DNA of 62,114 nucleotides from an uncultured Succinivibrionaceae bacterium (GTDB taxonomy: Bacteria > Pseudomonadota > Gammaproteobacteria > Enterobacterales > Succinivibrionaceae): NCBI GenBank assembly GCA_944390105.1, contig CALXOV010000054.1, positions 1 through 62,114 on the forward strand. The letters run 5' to 3'. A model generated the notes under the pieces. It was given only the letters and a program-made list of their open reading frames with translations. It was not told the DNA's origin and searched no databases. Both the position numbers and the translations under genes were made by a program. Positions 44,348 through 54,785 of the stretch are shown here, piece by piece (within the stretch, counting starts at the first letter, position 1; every line of letters begins with the position of its first letter).

Positions 44348-44432
44348 GGCCTGCAGGTTAGTCACTGCATAATTTTCCGTCTTACTTTTCTGAAAAAAGG
44401 AGTCACGCCGCTGTACTGGCGGTTTTACGTCC

Positions 44433-46376
44433 ATGAGTGAAATAAAGCCCCCTTACCAAGATCTGCAGTCGAATAATCCAGAAAACCGGCATCCCTGTAC
44501 TAAAGTGTGGCGCGCATTGCTGTGGCTGGGCGGCGCACTGACTTTTATCCGCAACTTTATTGCCAATACCGTCATGCTGCTAATTGTGCTGCTGGCAGTT
44601 ATTGCCATACAAGCCGTCAATAGCTTTAAAGATGAAGCTACCGCTGTCATCAGCGGGCAAGGCAGTCTTGAGCCGCTGGTGCCTAATGCGGAGATTTTGT
44701 ATCTGCCGCTTAGCGGCAGTATTGCGGAAATTCCGTTTGGGTCTTCACAATTTGCCGCCATTTACCGCGAACTTAATGCCAATTTATCCGGGCAGGATGA
44801 GCATGATCTGCAGGCCATTGAACAGGCGCTGACTTTTGCCGCCTACGACGATGACATTAAATATGTACTGCTTGACCTTGAGGGCTTAGGTCCCATCTCG
44901 CAGAGCATGGCCGAGCGCATCGGGCAGAAGCTGCAGCTTTTAAAAACTGAAGGCAAGGAAACGGCCGTCACTGCCACCACCTATTCACAAGGCGCGTATT
45001 TAATTGCCGTCAACGCTCAGCAGATTTATTTAGATCCGTTAGGAGCAATTGATTTAAAGGGGATTGCGCTGTCCTCACTTTACTTTAAAGGGCTTATCGA
45101 TAACCTCAAGCTTACTCCTTACATTTTCCGCGCCGGTCATTTTAAATCTGCGGTAGAGCCTTTTACGCGCGACAGTATGTCACCAGATGTTAAGGCCGAG
45201 TATCAACAATTGGCGCAGGGCTTATGGCAGCAGTATGAGCGCGCGCTGGAGGTACGTCAGCCGCTACGCGGCACCACTGTGCTGCCTGAGGCCTCAGCCT
45301 TTATCGCAGCTTTAGAGCGTTATCACGGCGATACAGCTTTAATGCAAAAAGAAATGGGCTTGGTTGACTCGCTTAAGAGCAAAGCCGAGTTATTAAGTGA
45401 TTTAAGCCGCCGTTTTGGACAGTCTACTCACGATCGCTTTATGCCGCAGCTGGTAGATTACCGCGATTATCTCAATTTATTTACGCAGGAGTCAGGTCCG
45501 CAAGAACAAATTGCCATAGTCTACGGCGTTGGGGAAATCATCAAGCAGGGGCAAACCGCTCTTGATTTCAGCGCTGATAATATTATCGGTGTACTCAATG
45601 ACTTAGGTCAAAATCCAGCGGTTAAGGCTATCGTTTTATATATAAATTCGCCAGGCGGCATGGCCGATGCCAGCGAACAGATGCGCCGCAAACTTGAGCG
45701 GCTGCGCAACAGCGGAGTTAAGGTGGTCACCGCTATTCAAGGCATGGGAGCTTCGGGCGCCTATTGGACCGCTACCGCCTCCGATAAAATTATTGCCACG
45801 CCAAGCTCACTTATTGGTTCCATCGGTGTTTTTTCCATAGGTGTAGGCGCTCATGAGCTGTTAAATTCGCTGGGCGTCTATCAGGATGGCACCGCAACAC
45901 ATGAATTTGCCACCATGCCGGCAGCAGAGCCGATGAATCCGGCGCAGCAGCAGCGGCTTGCTCTATCTGTTGAGCATACCTATAAAACCTTTATCGACTT
46001 GGTCAGCGCGTCACGCAGGCTTAAGCCTAGCGACTATCAAACTTATGCTGAAGGGCAGGTCTTTCTAGCCGATGAAGCCAAGATGCTGGGGCTTATTGAT
46101 GATGTCGGCACGCTTGAGGATGCTATTGCCAGAGCGGCTGCACTTGCAGGCGGCAGCGTAGATGATTTTTCCATTGTGCCGGCACTGCCGCAAACCGATG
46201 AACGCCTGTCCGCGCTGGAGCGCTTTATCTTCCGCCGCGCCGCAGCTTATCTGCCCAGCGATGCGCTACAGCTTCTCCTGACCCTTACCCAAGGGTCAGC
46301 CGGCGCGCTAGGAGCAGAAACTGCGGCACGCGGGCAGCTTGAGCTCTTAGGCCCGCTGCAGGAACCCTTGCTTTAA
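44433..46376 (+). CDS. sppA: Signal peptide peptidase SppA, long (67K) form
   Basis: 647 residues, the double-domain proteobacterial type. There is an N-terminal membrane anchor (about 32-55, FIRNFIANTVMLLIVLLAVIAI) and two S49 repeats. The catalytic Lys region is YIFRAGHFKSAVEPFTRDSMS (about 240) in the first repeat, and the nucleophile Ser is in GMGASGAYWTATASDKI (about 445) after LYINSPGGMADAS in the second. It degrades leftover signal peptides at the membrane. An AAGGAG lies 30 bases before the ATG, too far to be its ribosome site. Its stop overlaps the convergent glgX stop by 4 bp (46373-46376). Confidence 0.95.
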   Translation: MSEIKPPYQDLQSNNPENRHPCTKVWRALLWLGGALTFIRNFIANTVMLLIVLLAVIAIQAVNSFKDEATAVISGQGSLEPLVPNAEILYLPLSGSIAEIPFGSSQFAAIYRELNANLSGQDEHDLQAIEQALTFAAYDDDIKYVLLDLEGLGPISQSMAERIGQKLQLLKTEGKETAVTATTYSQGAYLIAVNAQQIYLDPLGAIDLKGIALSSLYFKGLIDNLKLTPYIFRAGHFKSAVEPFTRDSMSPDVKAEYQQLAQGLWQQYERALEVRQPLRGTTVLPEASAFIAALERYHGDTALMQKEMGLVDSLKSKAELLSDLSRRFGQSTHDRFMPQLVDYRDYLNLFTQESGPQEQIAIVYGVGEIIKQGQTALDFSADNIIGVLNDLGQNPAVKAIVLYINSPGGMADASEQMRRKLERLRNSGVKVVTAIQGMGASGAYWTATASDKIIATPSSLIGSIGVFSIGVGAHELLNSLGVYQDGTATHEFATMPAAEPMNPAQQQRLALSVEHTYKTFIDLVSASRRLKPSDYQTYAEGQVFLADEAKMLGLIDDVGTLEDAIARAAALAGGSVDDFSIVPALPQTDERLSALERFIFRRAAAYLPSDALQLLLTLTQGSAGALGAETAARGQLELLGPLQEPLL

Positions 46377-48574
46377 GCACGCGGATGATGGCCGTAGAGC
46401 GGACTGGCGCTACGGCCATGCAGCATATGACCGTAAGCCTCTAGGTCAATCGTGGTGGTGAACTTAGCAAGATTAGGCGCTGAAACTAAAAGCTTAATTG
46501 ACTGTGCGGCAATGACACCTTCAGTAGCGCTCTCTTCATTAAAACGCCGCGGCAGACCGTCAGCTTCCGAGGAGTCAAAAATGACATGCCAGCAGCGATC
46601 TTCATACAGCTCAGGCAAGGAGAACACCAGCTGGCGCGAGCTGTGATTAATGATAATGCACCAGCGCTCGCCGTCAGAGGCACGCTCACCAATGTAGAGC
46701 AGCAGCGCATCCACGGACGGATCATTCCAATGATGCGGCTCCATTAAATGACCATCCGGCAGGCGCCAGCGCACCAAGGTTTTATCTTCAGTGCGGTAGA
46801 AGTTATCATCGTCAAGCGCTAGCTCGCGCAGCACTTGCGAGGACAGACGAATGCGCGCCAAACGTCCGATAAAGGTGATGAAGTCCTGCTGCTCGCGATT
46901 TAAATGCCAATTGTAATAGGAAATATCATTGTCCTGACAGTAGGCATTATTGTTGCCGCGCTGCGTACGAAAGAGCTCATCACCGCCTAAAAGATGCGGA
47001 ATCCCCTGCGCAATAATTAAAGTGGCCATTAAATTACGCTTAAGCTGCAGCCGCCGCGCCTTAATTAAAGCATCCTCAGAAGGACCTTCACTACCGCAGT
47101 TGGTGGAATAATTTTCGTTGCTGCCGTCTTGATTGTTCTCGCCATTGGCATCATTGTGCTTAAAGCTGTAGGAAACCAAATCCTCAAGCGTAAAGCCGTC
47201 ATGATAGGTAATATAGTTGAGGCTGGCGTTCATCGCGCGCTCGCCTTTTTTAAAGAAATCGCGCGAGCCCATAATGCGGGTAGCAATTTCCCCTAAAAGA
47301 TGCGGCTCACCGCGCCAGAAACGGCGCACGCTGTCGCGGAAATGATCGTTTTGCTCACTCCAATGCATCGGGAAATTGCCGAGATTATAGCCGTGCTCCC
47401 CCAAATCCCACGGCTCGGCAATATAGAGCAGCGAATTTAAAACCCGCGAGCAGCTGCAGGATTTAAAGAAAGCGGCATTGCGATCAAAGGAAAAATGACG
47501 GCCGCCCTCATGACTTTCGCGCGCCACGGTCACGGCTAAATCAAAGCGAAAGCCGTCAATGCGCATTTTCTCAGCCCAATAGAGCATTGCATCATGCACT
47601 ACTTTAAGACCGGTACGGTTGTCGGCATTAAAGGAATTGCCGCAGCCGGTACAGTTGAGCATGCGCCCATAGTCTAAATGCCCGTCGCTACCGCGCTCAT
47701 AGGCATAGTAGGCGCGCGCATCCAAGCCCTTAAAAGATAACACCGGCCCCTGCACCCCGCCTTCGGCCGTATGATTGAACACCACATCCAAAATGACGCC
47801 GATGCCATTTTTATGCAGCTCGCGCACCATGGTCTTGAATTCCTGCGGAGCATTGCGCGGATCTGAGGCCAGACGCGGGTCGGGTGCCATAAAGCACACC
47901 GGGTTATAGCCCCAGTAATTTTTCAGTCCGCGTGCGGCAACTGCCGGCTCGGTCATCGACGCGGCTACCGGCATCAGCTGCACAATGGTGATGCCCAAGC
48001 GCTTGAAGTGGGCAATCATCGCCGGATGACATAGACCCAGGTAAGTGCCGCGCAGATGCGGTGGGATCTCAGGATGCAGCTTAGTAAGCCCCTTAACATG
48101 CGCCTCATAGACAATCACTTGATTGCGTCGGTTAAAGATGCGGCTGGTGCCTTCCCAGTCAAAATCATCCGGGCCGGGCAGCACAGCCTTAGGGATGAAG
48201 GCCTCGTTGTGGTGAAGATAAGCCTCCTCACTGTAATCAAAGGCTTTATTAAGCGCAGTGGCATAGGGGTCAACTAAAAAACGCCCCGCTTTAAAGAACA
48301 TACCCTGTGCCGGATCGTCAGGACCTAAGGCCTCCAGCGCGTAAAGCTCTCCCGGGCGCAGCCCTTCAATCGTGCCATACCAGACTCCGCCTTGGCGATT
48401 ATTGAGCTCAACGCAGTCAATTTTCTCTTCATTTGGAGTGTAAAAATGCAGCCGCATGCCTTCAGCGCGCGGCGACCACACCGCAAAGGAATAGCTGCCG
48501 TCTTCGTTATAGGTCGCGCCAAAGGAAAAGCCCTTAGTCACGCTGTAGGAAGGTTTTATTATAATGTGTCCCAT
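46373..48574 (-). CDS. glgX: Glycogen debranching enzyme GlgX (GH13)
   Basis: 733 residues. An N-terminal CBM48-like domain (about 10-130: FSFGATYNEDGSYSFAVWSPRAEGMRLHFY) is followed by a GH13 alpha-amylase barrel with VILDVVFNHTAEG, the nucleophile region IDGFRFDLAV (about 355), IAEPWD (about 397) and ITYHDGF (about 475). It hydrolyses the alpha-1,6 branches of limit dextrins. ATG 48574 (MGHIII) is chosen because GGAGG lies 8 nt upstream, within the longer frame's first codons. It follows glgB with a terminator-like hairpin between, so it may have its own promoter. Confidence 0.95.
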   Translation of the reverse strand: MGHIIIKPSYSVTKGFSFGATYNEDGSYSFAVWSPRAEGMRLHFYTPNEEKIDCVELNNRQGGVWYGTIEGLRPGELYALEALGPDDPAQGMFFKAGRFLVDPYATALNKAFDYSEEAYLHHNEAFIPKAVLPGPDDFDWEGTSRIFNRRNQVIVYEAHVKGLTKLHPEIPPHLRGTYLGLCHPAMIAHFKRLGITIVQLMPVAASMTEPAVAARGLKNYWGYNPVCFMAPDPRLASDPRNAPQEFKTMVRELHKNGIGVILDVVFNHTAEGGVQGPVLSFKGLDARAYYAYERGSDGHLDYGRMLNCTGCGNSFNADNRTGLKVVHDAMLYWAEKMRIDGFRFDLAVTVARESHEGGRHFSFDRNAAFFKSCSCSRVLNSLLYIAEPWDLGEHGYNLGNFPMHWSEQNDHFRDSVRRFWRGEPHLLGEIATRIMGSRDFFKKGERAMNASLNYITYHDGFTLEDLVSYSFKHNDANGENNQDGSNENYSTNCGSEGPSEDALIKARRLQLKRNLMATLIIAQGIPHLLGGDELFRTQRGNNNAYCQDNDISYYNWHLNREQQDFITFIGRLARIRLSSQVLRELALDDDNFYRTEDKTLVRWRLPDGHLMEPHHWNDPSVDALLLYIGERASDGERWCIIINHSSRQLVFSLPELYEDRCWHVIFDSSEADGLPRRFNEESATEGVIAAQSIKLLVSAPNLAKFTTTIDLEAYGHMLHGRSASPLYGHHPRA

Positions 48575-48616
48575 CACGCGTTCCTCCATGCTATAGCCTC
48601 ATCTTAGGCGCTCTTA

Positions 48617-48649
48617 CAAACAAAACGCCGGCTTTTTTACGGCCGGCGC
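48617..48649 (-). terminator. Terminator between glgB and glgX
   Basis: CGCCGGC / GCCGGCG stem (48626-48648). On the minus strand it is followed by TTTTGTTTGT. It should reduce read-through from malQ-glgB into glgX. Confidence 0.65.
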
Positions 48650-48688
48650 AGGATTTGTTAAGCTTTTGTGATCGCTATCGCACAGGGC

Positions 48689-50872
48689 TTAATCCCCGAC
48701 GCGCTTAACGAAGATGGTCGCCAAAGGCGGCAGGTCGAGCACTACGGAATGGTATTGCCCCTGCCACGAGATCTGGGAGGCCTGCAGCTGCTGCGGTCCC
48801 GTGGTATAACCCGACCCCCAATACTTCTTATCATCGGTATTGAGCACAATCTCGTACTTGCCCGGACGCGGCACTCCTAAGCGATAGGCTACATACGGCA
48901 CCGGGGTGAAGTTGGCCACCATGATGGTCTCATCTTGATGATCTGCGGAGGTGCGCAGCATCGCAAACACTGAATGTTCAGCATCGTTGACATCCAGCCA
49001 GCGGAAGCACTCAGGATCATAATCGGTCTCAAAGAGCACCTTATCTTGCTTATAGAAGCGATTTAAATCCTTAACCAGCTCCTGCAGTCCATGATGCTTG
49101 TCAAACTGCAACAGCCACCACTCCAGCTGTGAGTCATGATTCCACTCTGAGCCCTGACCAAATTCCGTGCCCATGAAGTTTAAGATCTTGCCAGGGTGTC
49201 CGTACTGATAGCCGAGGAAAGCGCGCAAATTAGCCGCCTGCTGCCATTCATCGCCGGGCATCTTATAGAGCATCGAATGCTTGCCATGGGTTACTTCATC
49301 GTGCGAAATAGACAGAATGAAGTTTTCATTGTAGGCGTAGATCATGGAGAAGGACATCTCGCCGTGATGGTACTTGCGGAAGTACGGATCCTGCTTCATG
49401 TATTCAAGGCTGTCATGCATCCAGCCCATGTTCCACTTAAAGCCAAAGCCCAGACCGCCGGTATAGGTCGGACGTGATACCCCGGTAAAGGCGGTAGATT
49501 CCTCAGCAATCGTCATCGCCCCCGGATACAGACGATAGACGGTTTCATTGAACCACTTAAGGAAGGACACGGCCTCGTAGTTAATATTGCCGCCATCCAC
49601 ATTCGGTACCCACTCACCTTGCTTACGCGAGTAATCCCAGTACAGCATCGAGGCCACCGCATCGACGCGCAGGCCGTCAATATGATAATAATCCAGCCAC
49701 ACTAAGGCCGAAGCGACGAGGAAATTACGAACCGTATCGCGGCCGAAATCATAAATCAGCGAGTTCCAATCCGGGTGCCAGCCGCGGCGCGGATCTTCGT
49801 ACTCATACAGCGGCGTGCCATCAAAGCGGGCAAGGCCATGCGCATCGGTCGGGAAATGCGCCGGGACCCAGTCTAAGATCACGCCGATATTGTTCTGATG
49901 ACAGGTATCGACAAAGAACTTGAAATCATCAATGCTGCCAAAGCGCGAGGTCGGAGCAAACAAACCGGTCGGCTGATAGCCCCAAGATCCGGAGAACGGA
50001 TGTTCCATCACCGGCAGCAGCTCTAAATGGGTATAACCCATTTCCTTGGCATATTTGACAAGTTCATCGGCAAGCTCGCGGTAAGACAGGCTTGAGCCGT
50101 CTGCTTTGCGGCGCCACGAGGCTAAATGCACCTCGTAAATGGACATCGGCTGCTTTAACTTATCGTTTAACTGCGAACGCTGCCAGGCTGCATCATTCCA
50201 TTTATAAGCGTTCTGATCGCAGATGATCGAAGCAAAGGACGGATACTGCTCGTGATAGAAGCCCACCGGATCGGACTTATGCGGCAGACGATTGCCCTGC
50301 GGGTCTTTAATTTCAAACTTATAGCGCTGCCCAACTCCCAAGCCCGGCACAAAGAGCACCCAGTGCCCCAAAAGCGAGCGGGCCAGCGGGTGGCGACGGC
50401 CGTCCCAGAAGTTGAAGTCGCCGATCACACTGACGCAGGTTGCCGACGGGGCATAGACGGCAAACTTAGTGCCCTTGACCTTAACGCCGTCCACTTCCAC
50501 TTCAATTATCTGGGCGCCTAAAGTCTTGTAGAGATTCGACGGGCTCTCGTACATGGTGGACAGGCCGAAGAAAGCTTCATCGCGGAACTGATACGGGTCA
50601 ATCACCTCAATGGAAGAATCAGGGTACTTGACCTTGAACTTATAGTGAAACGGCTGCGTTACATCAGGCAGTTCCTGCTCAAACAGCCCGTCCGGGGCCT
50701 TACAGCTGAGTTTGCAGATCTCGCGCTGGCCGTTTAAGGACATGCAGATTACTTCCTTGGCTCCCGGGAGCCAAGCACGCAGGATATAGCCCTTACCCTC
50801 ATGGTTAGGCTGCAGACCGAGCACCTCAAACGGCTTGGTCAGACGTGCGCTGTTTAATTCATCAATAAGCAT
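48689..50872 (-). CDS. glgB: 1,4-alpha-glucan branching enzyme
   Basis: 727 residues, as in E. coli (728). An N-terminal GlgB domain (about 15-105), CBM48 (about 125-215: FAVYAPSATCVSVIGDFNFWDGRRHPL) and a GH13_9 catalytic barrel are visible, with VILDWVPAHFPTD (about 335), DGLRVDAVASMLYWDYSR (nucleophile Asp, about 400), IAEESTAF (about 460) and LSISHDEV (about 525). It forms the alpha-1,6 branches in glycogen. AGGAGG lies before the ATG, and malQ ends 14 bp upstream. Confidence 0.97.
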   Translation of the reverse strand: MLIDELNSARLTKPFEVLGLQPNHEGKGYILRAWLPGAKEVICMSLNGQREICKLSCKAPDGLFEQELPDVTQPFHYKFKVKYPDSSIEVIDPYQFRDEAFFGLSTMYESPSNLYKTLGAQIIEVEVDGVKVKGTKFAVYAPSATCVSVIGDFNFWDGRRHPLARSLLGHWVLFVPGLGVGQRYKFEIKDPQGNRLPHKSDPVGFYHEQYPSFASIICDQNAYKWNDAAWQRSQLNDKLKQPMSIYEVHLASWRRKADGSSLSYRELADELVKYAKEMGYTHLELLPVMEHPFSGSWGYQPTGLFAPTSRFGSIDDFKFFVDTCHQNNIGVILDWVPAHFPTDAHGLARFDGTPLYEYEDPRRGWHPDWNSLIYDFGRDTVRNFLVASALVWLDYYHIDGLRVDAVASMLYWDYSRKQGEWVPNVDGGNINYEAVSFLKWFNETVYRLYPGAMTIAEESTAFTGVSRPTYTGGLGFGFKWNMGWMHDSLEYMKQDPYFRKYHHGEMSFSMIYAYNENFILSISHDEVTHGKHSMLYKMPGDEWQQAANLRAFLGYQYGHPGKILNFMGTEFGQGSEWNHDSQLEWWLLQFDKHHGLQELVKDLNRFYKQDKVLFETDYDPECFRWLDVNDAEHSVFAMLRTSADHQDETIMVANFTPVPYVAYRLGVPRPGKYEIVLNTDDKKYWGSGYTTGPQQLQASQISWQGQYHSVVLDLPPLATIFVKRVGD

Positions 50873-50886
50873 TGCTGCCTCCTGTC

Positions 50887-53100
50887 TTAGTATTTGCTTG
50901 CGCTTTCTCTGGCCGCGCTCATGGCTGCAGTAAGCTCCAGCACGTAGGGCAGAGAAAATATTTCATCAAGGTTTAAAGTCAGCTTGCGGCGCCAATTCGG
51001 GTATTCGCGGAAAGTTCCGGGAATATTGACCGGCTTCTTAACGCCGATAAAATCTTCAAGCTGCGCGCTGTACAGCGCACAGCTGCCGCGGCACAGATGC
51101 ACCTGCAGCGCTTTGGCAAGTTCGGGAGTCATCTCCGGCACGTCATTGGCATTGTAAGGCACCTCAGGACCTGCCGACATCAGACCGTGCAGGCTGTCTA
51201 AAATGCGCTGTTTGGCATTTTTGCGATCAGCTGCAATGCGCGCGCCGGTAATAGCGGTATAAATGCCAAATTTTTCACCCATGCTAATATCAAGGTTCTC
51301 CCACCAGCCATACAGCGTCGGCATATCATGCGTGGTGAGGGCTGACATGGCCTGCGGCTCGTAATGCTGCGGCGCAATAAAGCCGCCGTCCGGGGCTCTT
51401 TCGCCAAAAAAGAGCTTGTATGAATACATGCCGTAGCGTTTGAGTGCCGTGCGCAGTTCATGCGGGATGGTACCTAAATCCTCGGCAATAATGAGGCATT
51501 GCTGACGCACGGATTCAAGGGCAATGATGCCTAAGATATCGTGCATATTATTCTGCACGTAAGCGCCGTTAGTCGGGTCATTTTCCGGCGGCACCCACCA
51601 GAAGCGGGCAATGCCGGCGGCATGATCGATGCGCAAGGCACCGCAGGCGCGCATATTAGAGCGATACAGGGCTATCAGCGGCCGATAGGCGTCTTGCTTT
51701 AAGCGCCAAGGATCCATCGGTGCCAGCCCCCACGACTGCCCGCGCGGTCCTAACGGATCAGGCGGCGCGCCGATAGAAGCTTTCTTGCGGAAAATCTCCT
51801 TATCATCCGACCACACATCGCAGCTGCCGGGGGCTACGCCGACGGCCAAATCGCGGTAAGTGCACAATAGCATGCCCTCAGCGCGCGCCGCAGCGAAGGC
51901 TGCATCTAGCTGTTCTTGAGCAATAAACTGCAGATAGCAGTAAAAGCGCACTTCCTGCGGATGTTCCTGCCGCCATGCCTCGACAAAAGGCGAATCGGCT
52001 TGACGGTATTCTTTAGGGAATTCCTCAAATCCCCAGGCGTTGATGCCTTGGGCATACAACGCAGCCTGCAGGGCATCGTAAGTGGCCATATTAAGCAGGC
52101 TGCGACCGCCTTTTTCAATGAAATCGAGAAATTTACGACCGCGCAGCGAACGTTTATCGTCAAGACGCAGCTCATCAAAGAGCACGCGCAGTACGCTAAG
52201 CTTAAGCTCTAGCACCTGACGATAATCGACATATTCGCGATCGCGTAGCGCGCGCAGCTTATGCTGAAAAGCCTTAGAACACACCAGCTCCACGGCCTTG
52301 GTGCAGGTTGCGTATTCGGGAATATCTTCCACGCGGATATAAATGATGTTGAGCCATTGGCGCGAGGAAGGCGAATACGGACTTACCATATCCGGATCGG
52401 GATTGGCCGGATAGCCGGCATGCAGCGGATTGAGGCCGACAAATGCGCCGCCGCGCCGTGCAGTCCGGCGCAGCAGATCTTTAAGGTCGGCAAAATCGCC
52501 GACACCCCAATTGTCGCGCGAGCGCAGTGCATACAGCTGTACGCTAAGTCCCCACACTTTGCGTCCCTGCGCCATGCTATCTGGCACATAACAGTGCGTC
52601 GGGGTCACAATAAGCGACATCGGCTGCGCCGTCATCACCGCGCTGCCGTCAGTGACGCTGGCCTCAAGGCGATGATAGCCCAGCGGCAGATCGGTGGGCA
52701 GAAACAGCCTGCGAATATCGTATTCGCAGCCGCCCACGTCAGTGTAGTCCGCAATCTCAGCTTCAGAAAGTAAAAAACTGTCCTCACGGCTGCTGCCGTC
52801 CTCAAGTACGATGCGGACATTAAGTAGCGCTTTTTCACTTAAGGATGCCTTAGTGCGCAAGAGCGCAAAGGCAGGTGCACCTTCATCGGCCACTAATACC
52901 GGATCAAGCATGCGTGCAAACTGCCGCTCCTGTTCATTGGCAGCTGCCGCCGCGAGCGCGGCAGAATCATGAATGGGGTAGCCCATAGCGCCTAATGCGG
53001 CAAGCCTTGCTTGCTCACTTATCTGCACCACGCTGCCGTCGACGCTGACATAGGAGCGAGCGATCCCCACTTTATCGGCAAATTCTTGTATATCAACCAT
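50887..53100 (-). CDS. malQ: 4-alpha-glucanotransferase (amylomaltase)
   Basis: 737 residues, long enterobacterial-type MalQ (E. coli 694) with an extra N-terminal region (about 1-160). The GH77 barrel begins KVWGLSVQLYALRSRDNWGVGDFADLKDL. The catalytic Asp lies in GALRIDHAAGIARFWWVP (about 485), Glu in CLIIAEDLGTIPHEL (about 535) and Asp in LTTHDMPTLYGWW (about 590). It transfers maltodextrin segments between chains. It leads malQ-glgB-(glgX). The ribosome site is poor. Confidence 0.96.
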   Translation of the reverse strand: MVDIQEFADKVGIARSYVSVDGSVVQISEQARLAALGAMGYPIHDSAALAAAAANEQERQFARMLDPVLVADEGAPAFALLRTKASLSEKALLNVRIVLEDGSSREDSFLLSEAEIADYTDVGGCEYDIRRLFLPTDLPLGYHRLEASVTDGSAVMTAQPMSLIVTPTHCYVPDSMAQGRKVWGLSVQLYALRSRDNWGVGDFADLKDLLRRTARRGGAFVGLNPLHAGYPANPDPDMVSPYSPSSRQWLNIIYIRVEDIPEYATCTKAVELVCSKAFQHKLRALRDREYVDYRQVLELKLSVLRVLFDELRLDDKRSLRGRKFLDFIEKGGRSLLNMATYDALQAALYAQGINAWGFEEFPKEYRQADSPFVEAWRQEHPQEVRFYCYLQFIAQEQLDAAFAAARAEGMLLCTYRDLAVGVAPGSCDVWSDDKEIFRKKASIGAPPDPLGPRGQSWGLAPMDPWRLKQDAYRPLIALYRSNMRACGALRIDHAAGIARFWWVPPENDPTNGAYVQNNMHDILGIIALESVRQQCLIIAEDLGTIPHELRTALKRYGMYSYKLFFGERAPDGGFIAPQHYEPQAMSALTTHDMPTLYGWWENLDISMGEKFGIYTAITGARIAADRKNAKQRILDSLHGLMSAGPEVPYNANDVPEMTPELAKALQVHLCRGSCALYSAQLEDFIGVKKPVNIPGTFREYPNWRRKLTLNLDEIFSLPYVLELTAAMSAARESASKY

Positions 53101-53332
53101 TTAAATCAAAAATCCACAGCTGTGGCCGCCGGCGCGGCGTCTACAGTTACTATTATTTTAGCCTTATTACCGCGTAAAAAACCTTTGTCGTGTCGCACTT
53201 TGAGCGTACCTAAAACTTTAAGCCGCGCTGTTTTAGCCTGCAGTAGCATTTTTAAGCGCATTGATTAATTACAGGGATTATGCAGCATTTTGCGCTGCAA
53301 AAATTCGATCCACCGCAAATTTTGTAAGCGTT

Positions 53333-53346
53333 TACATAACAGGAAA
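53333..53346. promoter_or_regulatory. LacI/GalR-type operator-like site between malQ and gapA
   Basis: TGTAAGCGTTTACA fits TGTAANCGNTTACA exactly. It lies about 95 bp upstream of the gapA -35 and 233 bp upstream of malQ. Related sites are at 9257 (tal) and, as a half-site, at 20783 (pgm). Confidence 0.5.
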
Positions 53347-53440
53347 ACGCCGTAAGGTAAAGGCTTAGTAAAATCGCTGCCACTAAGCTGTGAAGGGCGG
53401 CGCAAATTTGAAAAAAGGCCGGGCCTTAGACCGTGAAATC

Positions 53441-53468
53441 TTGACTTTAAGCACAATGAGAGTATTGT
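53441..53468 (+). promoter_or_regulatory. Probable sigma-70 promoter of gapA
   Basis: TTGACT (-35) and TATTGT (-10) with a 16-bp spacer, about 46 bases before the gapA start codon. Confidence 0.55.
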
Positions 53469-53499
53469 GTAACTGTTCATTTTCCACTGTTAAATATAA

Positions 53500-54525
<1,026 letters not shown>

Positions 54526-54563
54526 TTGCTGAAAGTTTAACTTTCAGTTTTACTGCATAAAAG

Positions 54564-54587
54564 ACCCGCCGCAAGGCGGGTTTTTTT
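54564..54587 (+). terminator. Terminator after gapA
   Basis: ACCCGCC-GCAA-GGCGGGT stem-loop followed by seven Ts. A second small hairpin, CTGAAAG / CTTTCAG, lies directly after the stop (54529-54547). Confidence 0.92.
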
Positions 54588-54785
54588 ATGTCAGGCAGCC
54601 GTTAACGCGACGCTTCTGTGTACTTTCTTGACCGCATGCCGTCCCGGCAGGCAGCATCCTGCTACTCCCGCCCGGCAGCATCTATGCATGAATAAAATTG
54701 TGGAAATACGGCCAAATAAGCGCAGAAGCCGCGCGGAAGCATACGTCCCGCGCGGATTGAGGATGGAAAAGAGTATAAGCTTAAG

